Origin: CAUJGQ01 sp042408665
GTDB lineage: Bacteria; Chloroflexota; Dehalococcoidia; CAUJGQ01
Length of the DNA: 64,000 nt
Reading direction: 5' to 3'
Assembly: GCA_042408665.1 (NCBI GenBank)
Contig: JBHOQW010000208.1
Coordinates: 1-64,000 of the forward strand
Below the pieces are notes generated by a model. The model was not told the origin of the DNA, searched no databases, and was given only the letters and a program-made list of their open reading frames with translations. The position numbers and the translations under genes are program-made. Positions 7,362-15,136 of the stretch are shown here, one piece after another; position 1 is the stretch's first letter; each line of letters opens with the position of its first letter.

Positions 7362-8687
7362 TCAGGCGCCGTAGAGCTCCCTGGCCTGACGGGCCAGCTC
7401 GGCGCGGAAATCGGGGTGGGCGATGCTCACCATCTCCCGCGCCCGCTCCTTGATGGTCTTGCCGCGCAGCGTGGCGATACCGTACTCGGTCACCACGTAA
7501 TCCACGAACGTGCGCGGCACGGTGACCACGCTGCCGGGATCGAGCACGGGCACAATGCGCGACACGCGCCGGCCGGTGGCGGTGGGCACGGAGCTCGAGG
7601 GCAGCACGCTGATGGATTTGCCGCCCGGGGAGTAGGCGCCGGCGATCATGAACACCGTCTGGCCGCCCACACCGGTGTACATGCGGTGGCCAAGGGACTC
7701 GGCGCACACCTGCCCGGTGAGGTCCACCACCAGGGCGTTGTTCACGGTGACGAACCGCTCTACCTGGAGCAACCGGCGCAGGTCGTCGGTGTAGCCGAAG
7801 TCATACAGCTCGAACACCGGGTTCATGTGGATCTCGCGCATCTCTTCCGGTGAGAGGGCCACCAGCGCGCTGCCCACCACCTTGTAGCGGTGGATGCTCT
7901 TGTACTTGCCGGTGACCACCCCCTTCTTGACCAGGTCCACGATGCCGCCGGTGATCAGCTCCGTCTGGATGCCCAGGTCTTCTTTGTCCTGCAGGTAGAG
8001 GCCCAGGGAGGCCGAGACGGTGCCCACACCCATCTGCAGCGTGTCGCCGTTGTTGACCAGCTCGTTGGCGACCAGCGTGCAGATCACCTCCACCGCCGCC
8101 GTTTCTTCCTCGCTGGGCGGCGGCACGGGCGCCGTGCCGGTAGGTGTGGTCGCCTCCACCAGCAGGTCGATCTGGTCCAGGTGCACGTAGTTCTCGCCGT
8201 AGGTGCGAATGAAGTCCTCGTGCACCTCGGCGATCACCAGCTTGGCGTTGCGGCACATGGTGCCGGACAGCCACACCCCCGGACCGAAGCTGCAATAGCC
8301 GTGCTCGTCCGGCGGTGAGACGGGCACCAGGTACACGTCCGGTCGCTCGGTGAAACCCGGTGGCACCACGTAGCTCTGCCACACGCCGATGGGCAGGTAC
8401 TCCATGGTACCGGAGTGGCAGGCAGTGCGGTCGAACGGCGTCACGTAGTTGTCGTGCACCTCAAAGGCACCCCTGGTCTCCGGGTTGCACCAGTCGGCCA
8501 GCGCCGCGGGGTGCTCGATGCGCACCCCGGCGATGTCCCCCGCCTTGGCGCGGGCGATGAGGGCGTTGCACAACGTGTGCGGCGTGCACGTGAACGGCGC
8601 TACCATGACCGTGTCGCCCGGCTTGATCCGCTTGACCGCCTCCTCCGGTGAGACGAGCTTGTCCCGGCAGCGATCGCGCCAGTTCAT
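7362..8687 (-). CDS. Acetyl-CoA hydrolase/4-hydroxybutyrate CoA-transferase family protein
   Basis: Class I CoA transferase that moves CoA between acyl-CoA and a carboxylic acid through an enzyme glutamyl-CoA thioester. 441 residues. The first domain begins with the LVSPEEAVKRIKPGDTVMVA helix-strand; the Glu in LGIQTELITGG at about residue 242 is at the place expected for the catalytic glutamate; GVGGQTVFMIAGAYSPGGKS is the glycine-rich oxyanion segment. The ATG at 8687 has GGGAGG upstream; an upstream in-frame ATG is inferior. The operon with an acyl-CoA dehydrogenase and a VOC epimerase-like gene suggests activation of a short-chain or hydroxy acid for beta-oxidation. Confidence 0.85.
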   Translation of the reverse strand: MNWRDRCRDKLVSPEEAVKRIKPGDTVMVAPFTCTPHTLCNALIARAKAGDIAGVRIEHPAALADWCNPETRGAFEVHDNYVTPFDRTACHSGTMEYLPIGVWQSYVVPPGFTERPDVYLVPVSPPDEHGYCSFGPGVWLSGTMCRNAKLVIAEVHEDFIRTYGENYVHLDQIDLLVEATTPTGTAPVPPPSEEETAAVEVICTLVANELVNNGDTLQMGVGTVSASLGLYLQDKEDLGIQTELITGGIVDLVKKGVVTGKYKSIHRYKVVGSALVALSPEEMREIHMNPVFELYDFGYTDDLRRLLQVERFVTVNNALVVDLTGQVCAESLGHRMYTGVGGQTVFMIAGAYSPGGKSISVLPSSSVPTATGRRVSRIVPVLDPGSVVTVPRTFVDYVVTEYGIATLRGKTIKERAREMVSIAHPDFRAELARQARELYGA

Positions 8688-8861
8688 CCCCTGCCTCCCC
8701 AGGATCAAATGCCGTGATGGTCCGGATAATGCCGCAGTCTACCCGGCGGGCAAGATGCCGGCAAGGGCGGCGCCGCGGGCGCCTACGGTGGCGGCACGGT
8801 ATCCTCTGTGACGGCGGCGCATGGGAACCGCGCCGCGATCCGGTGTGAGGAGTCCTGGGGT

Positions 8862-9659
8862 ATGGGTTTGGAAGGACGAGTGGCGCTCGTCACCGGCGGC
8901 GGCCGCGGCATCGGCCGCGGGATCGCCGTCTGCCTGGCGCGAGACGGCGCCGACGTGGCGATCAACTACCGGCGGGACCAGGCCGCCGCCCAGGAGACGG
9001 CGGCCGCAGTTCGGGATCTCGGGCGGCGGGCGGAGACCTACCAGGCCGACGTCTCGGATTGGGAGGCCTGCCGGGCGCTGGTGGAGCAGGTCCTGCGGGA
9101 CTTCGGCAAGATCGACATCCTGGTCAACAACGCCGGCATCGCCTCGCGCGGCCTGGCGGTGGCGGATACGGATCCGGAGGAGATGGAGCGGGTGGTGCGC
9201 ACGCACCTGTTCAGCGCTTTCTACCTGAGCAAGCTGGTGTTGCCCTCCATGCGGCAGCAGCCGCGGGGCGACATCATCATGATCTCCTCCTCGGTCACGC
9301 AGACGCTGGGTGCCAACGGCGCCCCCTACAACATGGCCAAAGCGGCCCTGGAGGCGCTGGCCAAAACGCTGGCCAAGGAGGAGCGGCGGCACGGCATCCG
9401 CGTGAACGTGGTGGCGCCGGGGCTGGTGGAGACGGAGATGGGCCGCCGCCTGGCGCGGGCGGTGACGGGTGTGCAGGACATTCACGAGCTGGACGCCGAG
9501 TCGCCGTTCGGGTTCGTCTGCCAGCCCGAGGACATCGGCAACGCCGTGGCCTTCCTCTGCTCAGAGCGCGGGCGCTACATCACCCACCAGGTGCTGTACG
9601 TGGACGGCGGCGCGTTCGATACCCCCCTTGCCCGCGCGCGCCGCGGGGAGCGGGAGTGA
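8862..9659 (+). CDS. SDR-family oxidoreductase (3-oxoacyl-reductase/FabG-like)
   Basis: NAD(P)-dependent short-chain dehydrogenase, 265 residues. The cofactor loop is TGGGRGIGRG after the first strand; NNAGIASRG is the NAG motif; catalytic Ser, Tyr and Lys are in MISSSVTQ and PYNMAK. The likely start is the ATG at 8862 with GAGGAG 11 nt upstream; 18 upstream codons are open but poor in signals. It is divergent from the CoA transferase and 18 nt before an enoyl-CoA hydratase-like gene. In this context it most likely reduces or oxidises a 3-oxo/3-hydroxyacyl-CoA, but SDR substrates cannot be read from sequence. Confidence 0.85.
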   Translation: MGLEGRVALVTGGGRGIGRGIAVCLARDGADVAINYRRDQAAAQETAAAVRDLGRRAETYQADVSDWEACRALVEQVLRDFGKIDILVNNAGIASRGLAVADTDPEEMERVVRTHLFSAFYLSKLVLPSMRQQPRGDIIMISSSVTQTLGANGAPYNMAKAALEALAKTLAKEERRHGIRVNVVAPGLVETEMGRRLARAVTGVQDIHELDAESPFGFVCQPEDIGNAVAFLCSERGRYITHQVLYVDGGAFDTPLARARRGERE

Positions 9660-9677
9660 AGTCCTGGGAGGATCACC

Positions 9678-10532
9678 ATGCGCACGGGTACCTTTCGCGG
9701 TTTCACCACGGAGCTGCGCGACCCGGGTATCCTGCTCATCGCCTTCAACCAGCCGGAACGGTTGAACGGCATGACCGCGCCCATGAAGCGGGACCTGATC
9801 GAAACGCTTACCCAGGCGCAGATGCACGACGACGTGCGCGTGCTGGTGATCACGGGTTCCGGGCGCGCCTTCTCCGCCGGCGACGACATTACCGGCCGGG
9901 CGGTGGACTACGGCACCGCCGAAGCGCTGACGCCCGACATCCCCCGCGGCCACCACAACCCGATCGGCACCTATAACGGCCTGCGCGCCCTCTCACAACC
10001 GCTCAATCTGGCGGTGCGCTCCCTGGATAAGCTGGTGGTGGCGGCGATCAACGGCGTCGCCATTCAGACGGGCCTGTCGCTGGCGCTAGCGTGCGACTTC
10101 CGCATCGCCTCCACGGAGGCGCGGCTAGGTAGTGGAACTTTGCGCTTCGGATTGCTTCCAGACGAGGGCGGACAGTACCTGCTGGTGCAGCTTCTGGGCG
10201 TGGCCCGGGCGATGGACTTTCTCATGCGCAACCGCATCGTCTCGGCGGCGGAGGCGCTGGCGCTGGGCCTGGTGCACGAGGTGGTGCCGCCGGAGCAGCT
10301 TCTGCCGCGCGCGCTGGAGTTGGCCACCGAACTGGCCAACGGGCCGCAGGTGGCGATGCGCCTGCTTAAGCGCGCGATCTATAACGCGGCGGAGATGACC
10401 TTCCTACAGGCGCTGGACGACATCGCCGCCAAGACCGCGATCTCCGATCACCACCCGGACGCGCGCGAGGGCGTGGCCGCCTTTCGCGAGAAGCGGCCAC
10501 CGCGCTTCAACCAGTGGCTGGAGGCGCGCTGA
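9678..10532 (+). CDS. Enoyl-CoA hydratase/isomerase family protein (PaaG-like)
   Basis: Crotonase-fold enzyme of 284 residues acting on an acyl-CoA. The CoA-binding/oxyanion strand GSGRAFSAGDD and the second oxyanion segment NGVAIQTGLSLALACDFR are clear. In place of the two catalytic Glu residues of true hydratases it has GLLPDEGGQYLL; an Asp in LPDxGG is the mark of PaaG-type 1,2-epoxyphenylacetyl-CoA isomerases and dienoyl-CoA isomerases. So isomerisation is more likely than hydration. ATG at 9678 follows GGGAGGATCACC. It is co-directional with the SDR gene 18 nt upstream. Confidence 0.82.
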   Translation: MRTGTFRGFTTELRDPGILLIAFNQPERLNGMTAPMKRDLIETLTQAQMHDDVRVLVITGSGRAFSAGDDITGRAVDYGTAEALTPDIPRGHHNPIGTYNGLRALSQPLNLAVRSLDKLVVAAINGVAIQTGLSLALACDFRIASTEARLGSGTLRFGLLPDEGGQYLLVQLLGVARAMDFLMRNRIVSAAEALALGLVHEVVPPEQLLPRALELATELANGPQVAMRLLKRAIYNAAEMTFLQALDDIAAKTAISDHHPDAREGVAAFREKRPPRFNQWLEAR

Positions 10533-10839
10533 CGGCGGCACGGGCGCGGACGGCGCCGGCCAGGTGAAGCCGGGCTCCGCGCCCGTGGAGGCGGCGCGGG
10601 TGTGCCACAGGTCTGCCGGGGACAGACGCAGCAACACCGCCGCCGGTGCCGCCCAGCGCCAGTCGGCACCGCGTGGCGTCCTGAGGGCCGTGTCACCGCC
10701 GCCGCGCCAAACCAGCGGCGCGACCCAGACGGTGATGAGCGCGATCTGCAGGAGCAGGCGGCGGACGGAGCCGGCCCACAGCGCCGTGCTCCTGCAGATC
10801 GCGCTCGGGGGCCGGCGCGCGCGAGCCTGTGCAGCCGCG
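10533..10839. other. Gene-free region between convergent genes
   Basis: These 307 nt separate the + enoyl-CoA hydratase-like gene from the - eRF1-like gene. I see no convincing coding frame: open frames here are antisense extensions of the neighbours. The region holds a short GTCTG/CAGAC hairpin near 10610 and the long perfect inverted repeat at 10737-10806. Confidence 0.6.
10737..10806. repeat. Perfect 20-bp inverted repeat with 30-nt loop
   Basis: The left arm GAGCGCGATCTGCAGGAGCA (10737-10756) is matched exactly by its reverse complement at 10787-10806, with 30 nt between. Position between convergent genes suggests a bidirectional terminator, but a 20-bp perfect stem with a 30-nt loop and no T-run is unusual for one and could be a small palindromic mobile or protein-binding element. 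Confidence 0.65.
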
Positions 10840-12045
10840 TCAGGCGGACTCGGAGGCGGCGGGCGCGGCGCTCACCACGTAGCGCGCCAGGGCCGCGATG
10901 CCGCCCCGCGCGCGCAGGCGCTCCGCGGCGTGGCCGCGCACCTCTTCCACGCGGCCGTTCATGTCGAGCACGCGCTCGCTCAGCGCTTCCACCAGGTCCG
11001 CCACCCGCACCATCGGGCCCCCGCAGGCAGGGCACTCGGCGAGCTCGGGCTCGGTGGTAAGCAGGCCGCACCGCTCGCAGCGGCTGCCCTGGGCCTGCAT
11101 CCCTTCCGCCACCACGAGCAGGTAGACCCGTTGCTCGTTCACCACGGCCGTTACGTCCGCCAACCCGAAGAGGCCGCGGCCGCCGCCGGCCTGCTCGAAC
11201 AGGTCGTCGAGCAGGCGTTCCTCGGCCGCGCGCTCGGCCTCTTCCTCGCGAGCCTGGACGGCGGCCAGCACCTCGGACGGCGGCGCGTACATGGGCGCAT
11301 GGATCTCGCCCGCCACGCGGCCCTGAAGCGGCCTGGGCAGCAGACGCAGGAACTCGGCCGTCACTTCGGGCGTGCCGCCGACCAGCACGCGGTCCACCCG
11401 TTCGCGGTCGGCCAGGCGGGCCAGGGCGTCGGCCGCGCGCTTGGCGTGCCAGAGCACGTGCATCTCCTCGTGGCGGGGGATGGCGCCCCGCGCCCAGCCG
11501 CCCTGCCGCCAGTCGACGCCGATGTGCGAGGGGGCGCCGCCGGTCCGGCGATGGCGCGCGGGATGAACGTCTTCTATCTCCGCGATCTCTTCAATCTGTT
11601 GCAGAAAGACGCGGAAGAAGCGGGCGCGCTCCTTGTCCAGCAGCACCACCAGCGTGCGCTCGAACTCGTCCAGCGCCGCCAACAGGGGGCGCAGGTACGG
11701 CGTGCGCCCCCAATAGGCGGCCGGCTTCATCCGCACCGGCACGCGCACGGTGCGCACAAAATCGCCACCCCGCGCCGCGAAGATCGCCGCCCCGCGCGGC
11801 GGCGCGCCCAGCGCCTCGATGGCCGCCTGCACCGCCGGCAGCAGCCGTTCGACCCCCTCCAGGGCCTCCGGCACGGCGGCAAGCTGGTCTTTGAGCGCCC
11901 GCATCAGATCCGACAACTGGGCGTGCAGGTTGCGCCCCGGTTGGGTGGTCGGGTCGGTGAGCAGATAGACGCTGAGCACGGGCCCGGCATCCGCCGGGTA
12001 GTTCTCCAGTTCCTGTACGGTTGTCTCGACCGCTAGCGCCGTCAT
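10840..12045 (-). CDS. Bacterial eRF1-like (baeRF/Vms1-type release-factor fold) protein
   Basis: 401-residue protein resembling bacterial archaeo-eukaryotic release-factor homologues. The N-terminal half carries VLSVYLLTDP and LVVLLDKERARFFRVFLQQIEEI, the second- and third-domain pattern of eRF1/Vms1-like proteins; a classical GGQ peptidyl-hydrolysis loop is not visible, and the corresponding stretch is HRRTGGAPSHIGVDWRQGGW. Near the C-terminus is a zinc ribbon CERCG...CPACGG. These proteins are thought to act on stalled or dormant ribosomes. Here the gene lies 23 nt behind an HPF-domain gene, which supports a ribosome-linked role. Start ATG at 12045 with GGGAGGTG upstream. Confidence 0.72.
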   Translation of the reverse strand: MTALAVETTVQELENYPADAGPVLSVYLLTDPTTQPGRNLHAQLSDLMRALKDQLAAVPEALEGVERLLPAVQAAIEALGAPPRGAAIFAARGGDFVRTVRVPVRMKPAAYWGRTPYLRPLLAALDEFERTLVVLLDKERARFFRVFLQQIEEIAEIEDVHPARHRRTGGAPSHIGVDWRQGGWARGAIPRHEEMHVLWHAKRAADALARLADRERVDRVLVGGTPEVTAEFLRLLPRPLQGRVAGEIHAPMYAPPSEVLAAVQAREEEAERAAEERLLDDLFEQAGGGRGLFGLADVTAVVNEQRVYLLVVAEGMQAQGSRCERCGLLTTEPELAECPACGGPMVRVADLVEALSERVLDMNGRVEEVRGHAAERLRARGGIAALARYVVSAAPAASESA

Positions 12046-12068
12046 GAACGCACCTCCCTGCGACCGCG

Positions 12069-12761
12069 TCAGCCGGCATGGGCCGGGTGTTCCTCCGACT
12101 GGGCCACCGCTTCTTCTTTGACGTCACGTCGGATCATGCGGCGCGCCAGCCAGGTGAGCCAGCCGGCCATCGACCAACGCGTGGGCTTGCGGGCCAACTC
12201 GGTGAACGCGGTGGTGAGCACATCTGCCAGCACGTGCTCCACCGTGTCTTGGTCCGTGGGGCGCCCGTACTCGGCCAGGAGCTGCTCGATGGCGCGGGTG
12301 AGCGCCGGTAGCTCGCGGTTGACCAGGGCGTCGAACGCCGCCCGGTCACCGGCCAGGGCGCGGTCCAGCAGCTCGCGCTCATCCAGCAAGACCCGTTCCT
12401 GGTACCTGATCATCTCCGGCGAGAGGGAAGCGCGCCGCCGTTCGTGCATATAATCTCGGCGCAACTGGGACTTGAAGCGGTGCAACTGCTCGTGCAGGTC
12501 ATCGAAGGCCAGCTTGAGCAGCGCGGAGAGCGTCGGTGCCACGTTGCGCTTGGCCGGTAGGATAGTGTTCATGAGCGCGAGGCGGATGCGGCCGGTGTAC
12601 TCCTCGCGGCGGGCGTGCCGCTCGATGTCGAGTGTCAGGTGCACGAGGTCCGGGTTGAAATGCTCGAGCTCCTGTTCCAGCCGCTTGAGGTGGTGGTCCA
12701 GCAGTTCCCGGTCGCGGTCGGTGAGCTCACAGCGCCGGGTGGTGAGGGTGAACTTGATCAT
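12069..12761 (-). CDS. HPF/RaiA-like protein fused to a sigma-70 region 2-like domain
   Basis: 230 residues. Positions 1-108 look like the S30AE/HPF fold of hibernation factors: MIKFTLTTRRCELTDRDREL, a central beta strand HLTLDIERHAR, then a helix with basic residues. Positions 132-216 read LAGDRAAFDALVNRELPALT...VEHVLADVLTTAF...WLTWLARRMIRRD, the pattern of sigma factor region 2 (GDxxAFxxLxxR, DxVxxVF, WLxxIAR), with no region 4 helix-turn-helix. The ATG at 12761 is 6 nt from GAGGTG; a GTG three codons upstream is an alternative. It is between a 93-residue unknown gene and the eRF1-like gene, all on one strand with gaps of 16 and 23 nt. The sigma-like reading is from pattern only. Confidence 0.65.
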   Translation of the reverse strand: MIKFTLTTRRCELTDRDRELLDHHLKRLEQELEHFNPDLVHLTLDIERHARREEYTGRIRLALMNTILPAKRNVAPTLSALLKLAFDDLHEQLHRFKSQLRRDYMHERRRASLSPEMIRYQERVLLDERELLDRALAGDRAAFDALVNRELPALTRAIEQLLAEYGRPTDQDTVEHVLADVLTTAFTELARKPTRWSMAGWLTWLARRMIRRDVKEEAVAQSEEHPAHAG

Positions 12762-12777
12762 GGCGGTCACCTCAGGC

Positions 12778-13059
12778 TCAGGCTTGACGCGCGGCCATTG
12801 CGGCGCGGAACTTCTCGATGGCGTCCCGTGCCTCGTCCGGCTCCGGGCTGAGCGCCTCGATCTGCCGGATCATCCACTGCATGGCCTCATCGAGGTTGCT
12901 GGTGGCATGCTCGCCCGTTTGCACGGTGTTCTCGCTGCCGGGCGGGTCGCGGTAGCCCCATTCGAGCCGCCAGTGGCCGCCGTCATACCGAAGCACCGCG
13001 AAGGCGCGCTCGTGGCGATCGTTCCAGACGTACCAGATGTGCTCGGTCGGCTTCGACAT
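12778..13059 (-). CDS. Small hypothetical protein, 93 aa, first gene of the hibernation-type operon
   Basis: I do not recognise it. The sequence MSKPTEHIWYVWNDRHERAF followed by AVLRYDGGHWRLEWGYRDPPG looks like a small beta-rich domain; the second half is helical (DEAMQWMIRQIEALSPEPDEA). It has a strong AGGAGG site before the ATG at 13059 and leads the operon with the HPF-fusion and eRF1-like genes. A promoter is visible upstream. Confidence 0.65.
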   Translation of the reverse strand: MSKPTEHIWYVWNDRHERAFAVLRYDGGHWRLEWGYRDPPGSENTVQTGEHATSNLDEAMQWMIRQIEALSPEPDEARDAIEKFRAAMAARQA

Positions 13060-13084
13060 GGCAGCCTCCTGGGCAGCAGTCCGC

Positions 13085-13113
13085 CATCTATCGTGCGGGG
13101 GCGGGAGGGTCAA
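13085..13113 (-). promoter_or_regulatory. Promoter of the HPF-fusion operon
   Basis: On the minus strand TTGACC (13113-13108), a 17-nt spacer and TAGATG (13090-13085). The predicted transcript starts about 20 nt before the ATG at 13059, leaving just room for its AGGAGG site. Confidence 0.45.
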
Positions 13114-13200
13114 CGTCCGTCAGGCAGCGCCTGTGATCGGTGCGGGGTGTTACACGATATCGCGAACGGCGGGGGAACGGGTTCAGGATAGATCGGCGGT

Positions 13201-13221
13201 ATGGCGGACGGTCTCCGCCAT
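13201..13221 (-). terminator. Hairpin downstream of the UspA gene
   Basis: ATGGCGGA and TCCGCCAT form an 8-bp stem with a 5-nt loop, starting 17 nt after the UspA stop codon in the direction of transcription. There is no T-run. Confidence 0.4.
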
Positions 13222-13238
13222 CCGGGTGGTGTGGGCGA

Positions 13239-14147
13239 TCAGGGCTCGGCCGGAGGCACGAGCAGGCAGGGCAGGCCGGCCCGCACCAGGCGGTCGGCGG
13301 TGCTGCCCAGCACCAGCCGTTGCAGGCCGCCGCGCCCGTGGGTGCTCATCACCGTGAGGTCTACCTGCGCCCGCTCGGCGTAGGCGATGAGCTCCAGGGC
13401 GGGGGTGCCGCGCAGCACCGCCGTGTCTACCGGCAGGTCGGCCGGCAGGCGCCCTCGCACCTCGGCCAGGTACTGCTCCGCCTCGTGGGCCACGGCGGCC
13501 TCCAGGTCGTCCACGTTGACCAGCGCCGCCGCCTCCCCGGTGGCGGCGAGCGTGGTCGACACCCAAGGCTCGACGCGCACGAGCAGGAGGCGCGCGCCGG
13601 CGCCGCGCGCCACCTCCACGGCGATCGTCAGCGCCTGTTCCGCCAGCGGTGAGCCGTCGAGCGGCACCATCAGCCGGGTGAGGGGCAATGGCTGGAGCGG
13701 GCCCTGCTCCTCTGCGGGCCGCACCAACAATGTGGGACGCCGGCTGAGCCGCATGACCTTGTCGGCCACGCTGCCCACTAGCCAGCGTTGCAGGCCGCTG
13801 CGCCCGTGGGTGGCCATGGCGATGAGGGCGGCGTTCAGCCGCTCGGCGGCATCCAGAATCTCTTCGGCCGGCCGGCCGCTCGTGATCAGGGTCGAAACGG
13901 TGCGGCCCCAGGAGCGGAGCAGGGCGGCGGCTCCTTCCAGATGCTGAGCGGCCCGGTCACGTGCGCCGTGCTCCAGCCGCTCGCGCAGTGCCGGCAGGCG
14001 CGCGCCCACCCCGTCCCGATGGTTCTCGACCGCCGTCATCAGGGTGAGCGATGCGCCGGTGGCCCGCGCCACGGCATCGGCGTAGGGAAGCACGCGCTCT
14101 GCCAGGGGTGAGCCGTCTAGCGGCACCAGAATGATGCCCCAGGCCAT
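13239..14147 (-). CDS. Tandem universal stress protein (two UspA domains)
   Basis: 302 residues made of two Usp domains. Each begins with a hydrophobic strand and VPLDGSPLAE and ends with the nucleotide-binding loop: THGRSGLQRWLVGSVA in the first domain and THGRGGLQRLVLGSTA in the second, both matching G-2x-G-9x-G-S/T, so both domains probably bind ATP. Usp proteins act in survival of starvation and stress. The ATG at 14147 is the start (GAGAGG 7 nt upstream); the open frame continues 89 codons upstream without support. The adjoining operon with an HPF fusion and eRF1-like protein makes a stress/dormancy region. Confidence 0.9.
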   Translation of the reverse strand: MAWGIILVPLDGSPLAERVLPYADAVARATGASLTLMTAVENHRDGVGARLPALRERLEHGARDRAAQHLEGAAALLRSWGRTVSTLITSGRPAEEILDAAERLNAALIAMATHGRSGLQRWLVGSVADKVMRLSRRPTLLVRPAEEQGPLQPLPLTRLMVPLDGSPLAEQALTIAVEVARGAGARLLLVRVEPWVSTTLAATGEAAALVNVDDLEAAVAHEAEQYLAEVRGRLPADLPVDTAVLRGTPALELIAYAERAQVDLTVMSTHGRGGLQRLVLGSTADRLVRAGLPCLLVPPAEP

Positions 14148-14295
14148 GTCTGACCTCTCCTCCGTCGTGGACCGCGCCCCAGGGGGCCGCCGCCTCAGGC
14201 TACCCGGCTCACCGTGCGACGCGCAACCATGGCCGCCCCACCATGCCCGGCGGTCGGCGGCAGATCGGGGAATGCAGGACCAGAGGAGCCAGGTA

Positions 14296-14336
14296 TTGCC
14301 GGACAGACGCCGCCGCCGGCCCGTGATTTGCTCAGA
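14296..14336 (+). promoter_or_regulatory. Copy B of the two-part promoter element
   Basis: TTGCCGGACAGACG starts at 14296 and TGCTCAGA at 14329, a start-to-start distance of 33 nt. The same pair with the same spacing is found at 16271-16235 (minus), 16294-16331 (34 nt) and 34405-34444. It lies about 110 nt before the small gene at 14407. Confidence 0.5.
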
Positions 14337-14406
14337 GTACCGGGCGCTCCTGGGGAGCCGTGCCCGAGCCCCGCACGAGAAGCACTCTCGCTTGGGAGGG
14401 GTTGTG

Positions 14407-14643
14407 ATGACCACGGAGACGCTGGTGCGGCCATTCCGCTCCGAAGAGGAGGCGTACGCGACCGCGACGCACCTGACGGCGGCGTTGCTGAACCGCCTGG
14501 ATGTGCCGGCTGACGCGGACGCCGCGGCCGACTACGCCGTGACGCTGTTCTGGCGCGTGGTGCGCCGGCTCGCGATGCCGGAGCCGGAGATGGCCCGGCC
14601 CGCGCAGCCCGAGTTCGTGGTGCAGGAGAAGCAGCAGCCGTAG
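14407..14643 (+). CDS. Small hypothetical protein, 78 aa
   Basis: Unrecognised helical protein, MTTETLVRPFRSEEEAYATA..., with a run of small residues LDVPADADAAADYAVTLFW and a charged tail. Start ATG at 14407 is preceded by GGGAGGGG. The open frame continues upstream but without a ribosome site. It is preceded by a copy of the repeated two-part element and followed by a very strong hairpin, so it is a single-gene transcript. Function unknown. Confidence 0.6.
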   Translation: MTTETLVRPFRSEEEAYATATHLTAALLNRLDVPADADAAADYAVTLFWRVVRRLAMPEPEMARPAQPEFVVQEKQQP

Positions 14644-14678
14644 CGCCGCTCTTGGTTGAGTCCATCGCCCCCGTGTTT

Positions 14679-14723
14679 CCAACCATGACGGCCGGTCCCG
14701 CGTGGACCGGCCGTCATGGTTGG
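14679..14723 (+). terminator. 20-bp perfect hairpin terminator
   Basis: CCAACCATGACGGCCGGTCC (14679-14698) pairs completely with 14704-14723 around a 5-nt loop CGCGT, 35 nt after the stop of the 78-residue gene. It is one of the two longest perfect stems in the window; no T-run follows. Confidence 0.75.
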
Positions 14724-14814
14724 CGCGGGTCAGGGATGTTGCTGAGGCGCCAGGGCGGGGCACGGCGCGGCGACACAGCGTGAGCGTCCTGCTGATGCTG
14801 AAACGAGGACCGGG

Positions 14815-15012
14815 ATGTGGTGGCAAGACCTTTTGTGGGGAATCTGGAACGGTCTTACCGCATGGACCGTTCTCATCGCTCATGTATTCGGACAGTGGGG
14901 ACGTTTTCCATTTTACGACGTCGGACGTAGTGGGAACTGGTACGATTTCGGCTTCCTGATTGGCGCCGGCTCTCCGCTCCTGGGGATACGAAGCGGCAGA
15001 ACGCGAAGGTGA
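14815..15012 (+). CDS. Small membrane protein, 65 aa
   Basis: MWWQDLLWGIWNGLTAWTVL then IAHVFGQWGRFPFYDVGRSG and NWYDFGFLIGAGSPLLG. One or two hydrophobic segments joined by an aromatic-rich loop. I recall short proteins with the same WG-I-G-TAW...NWYDFGFLxGAGSP pattern in many bacteria, of unknown function, so I regard it as a conserved small membrane protein. ATG at 14815 with GAGGA 6 nt upstream. It has its own upstream region after the strong hairpin and is convergent with the radical SAM gene. Confidence 0.65.
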   Translation: MWWQDLLWGIWNGLTAWTVLIAHVFGQWGRFPFYDVGRSGNWYDFGFLIGAGSPLLGIRSGRTRR

Positions 15013-15136
15013 GCGGAGCGTGTCCAGCCAGTCGGCGGTGGCTTCCCGGCGATCGCCCGGCGCCCTTGCCGCGGGGCTGATCGACCCATCGAGAGGACCG
15101 TGTTCTCGTCGGCGGCGCCGCGCCAACGGGTAGGGG

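Noticed and set aside
10606..10640. Possible fifth copy of the repeated promoter box (TGCCGGGGACAGACG)
   Set aside because: Two extra bases in the box, no TGCT at the right distance, and no gene start downstream.
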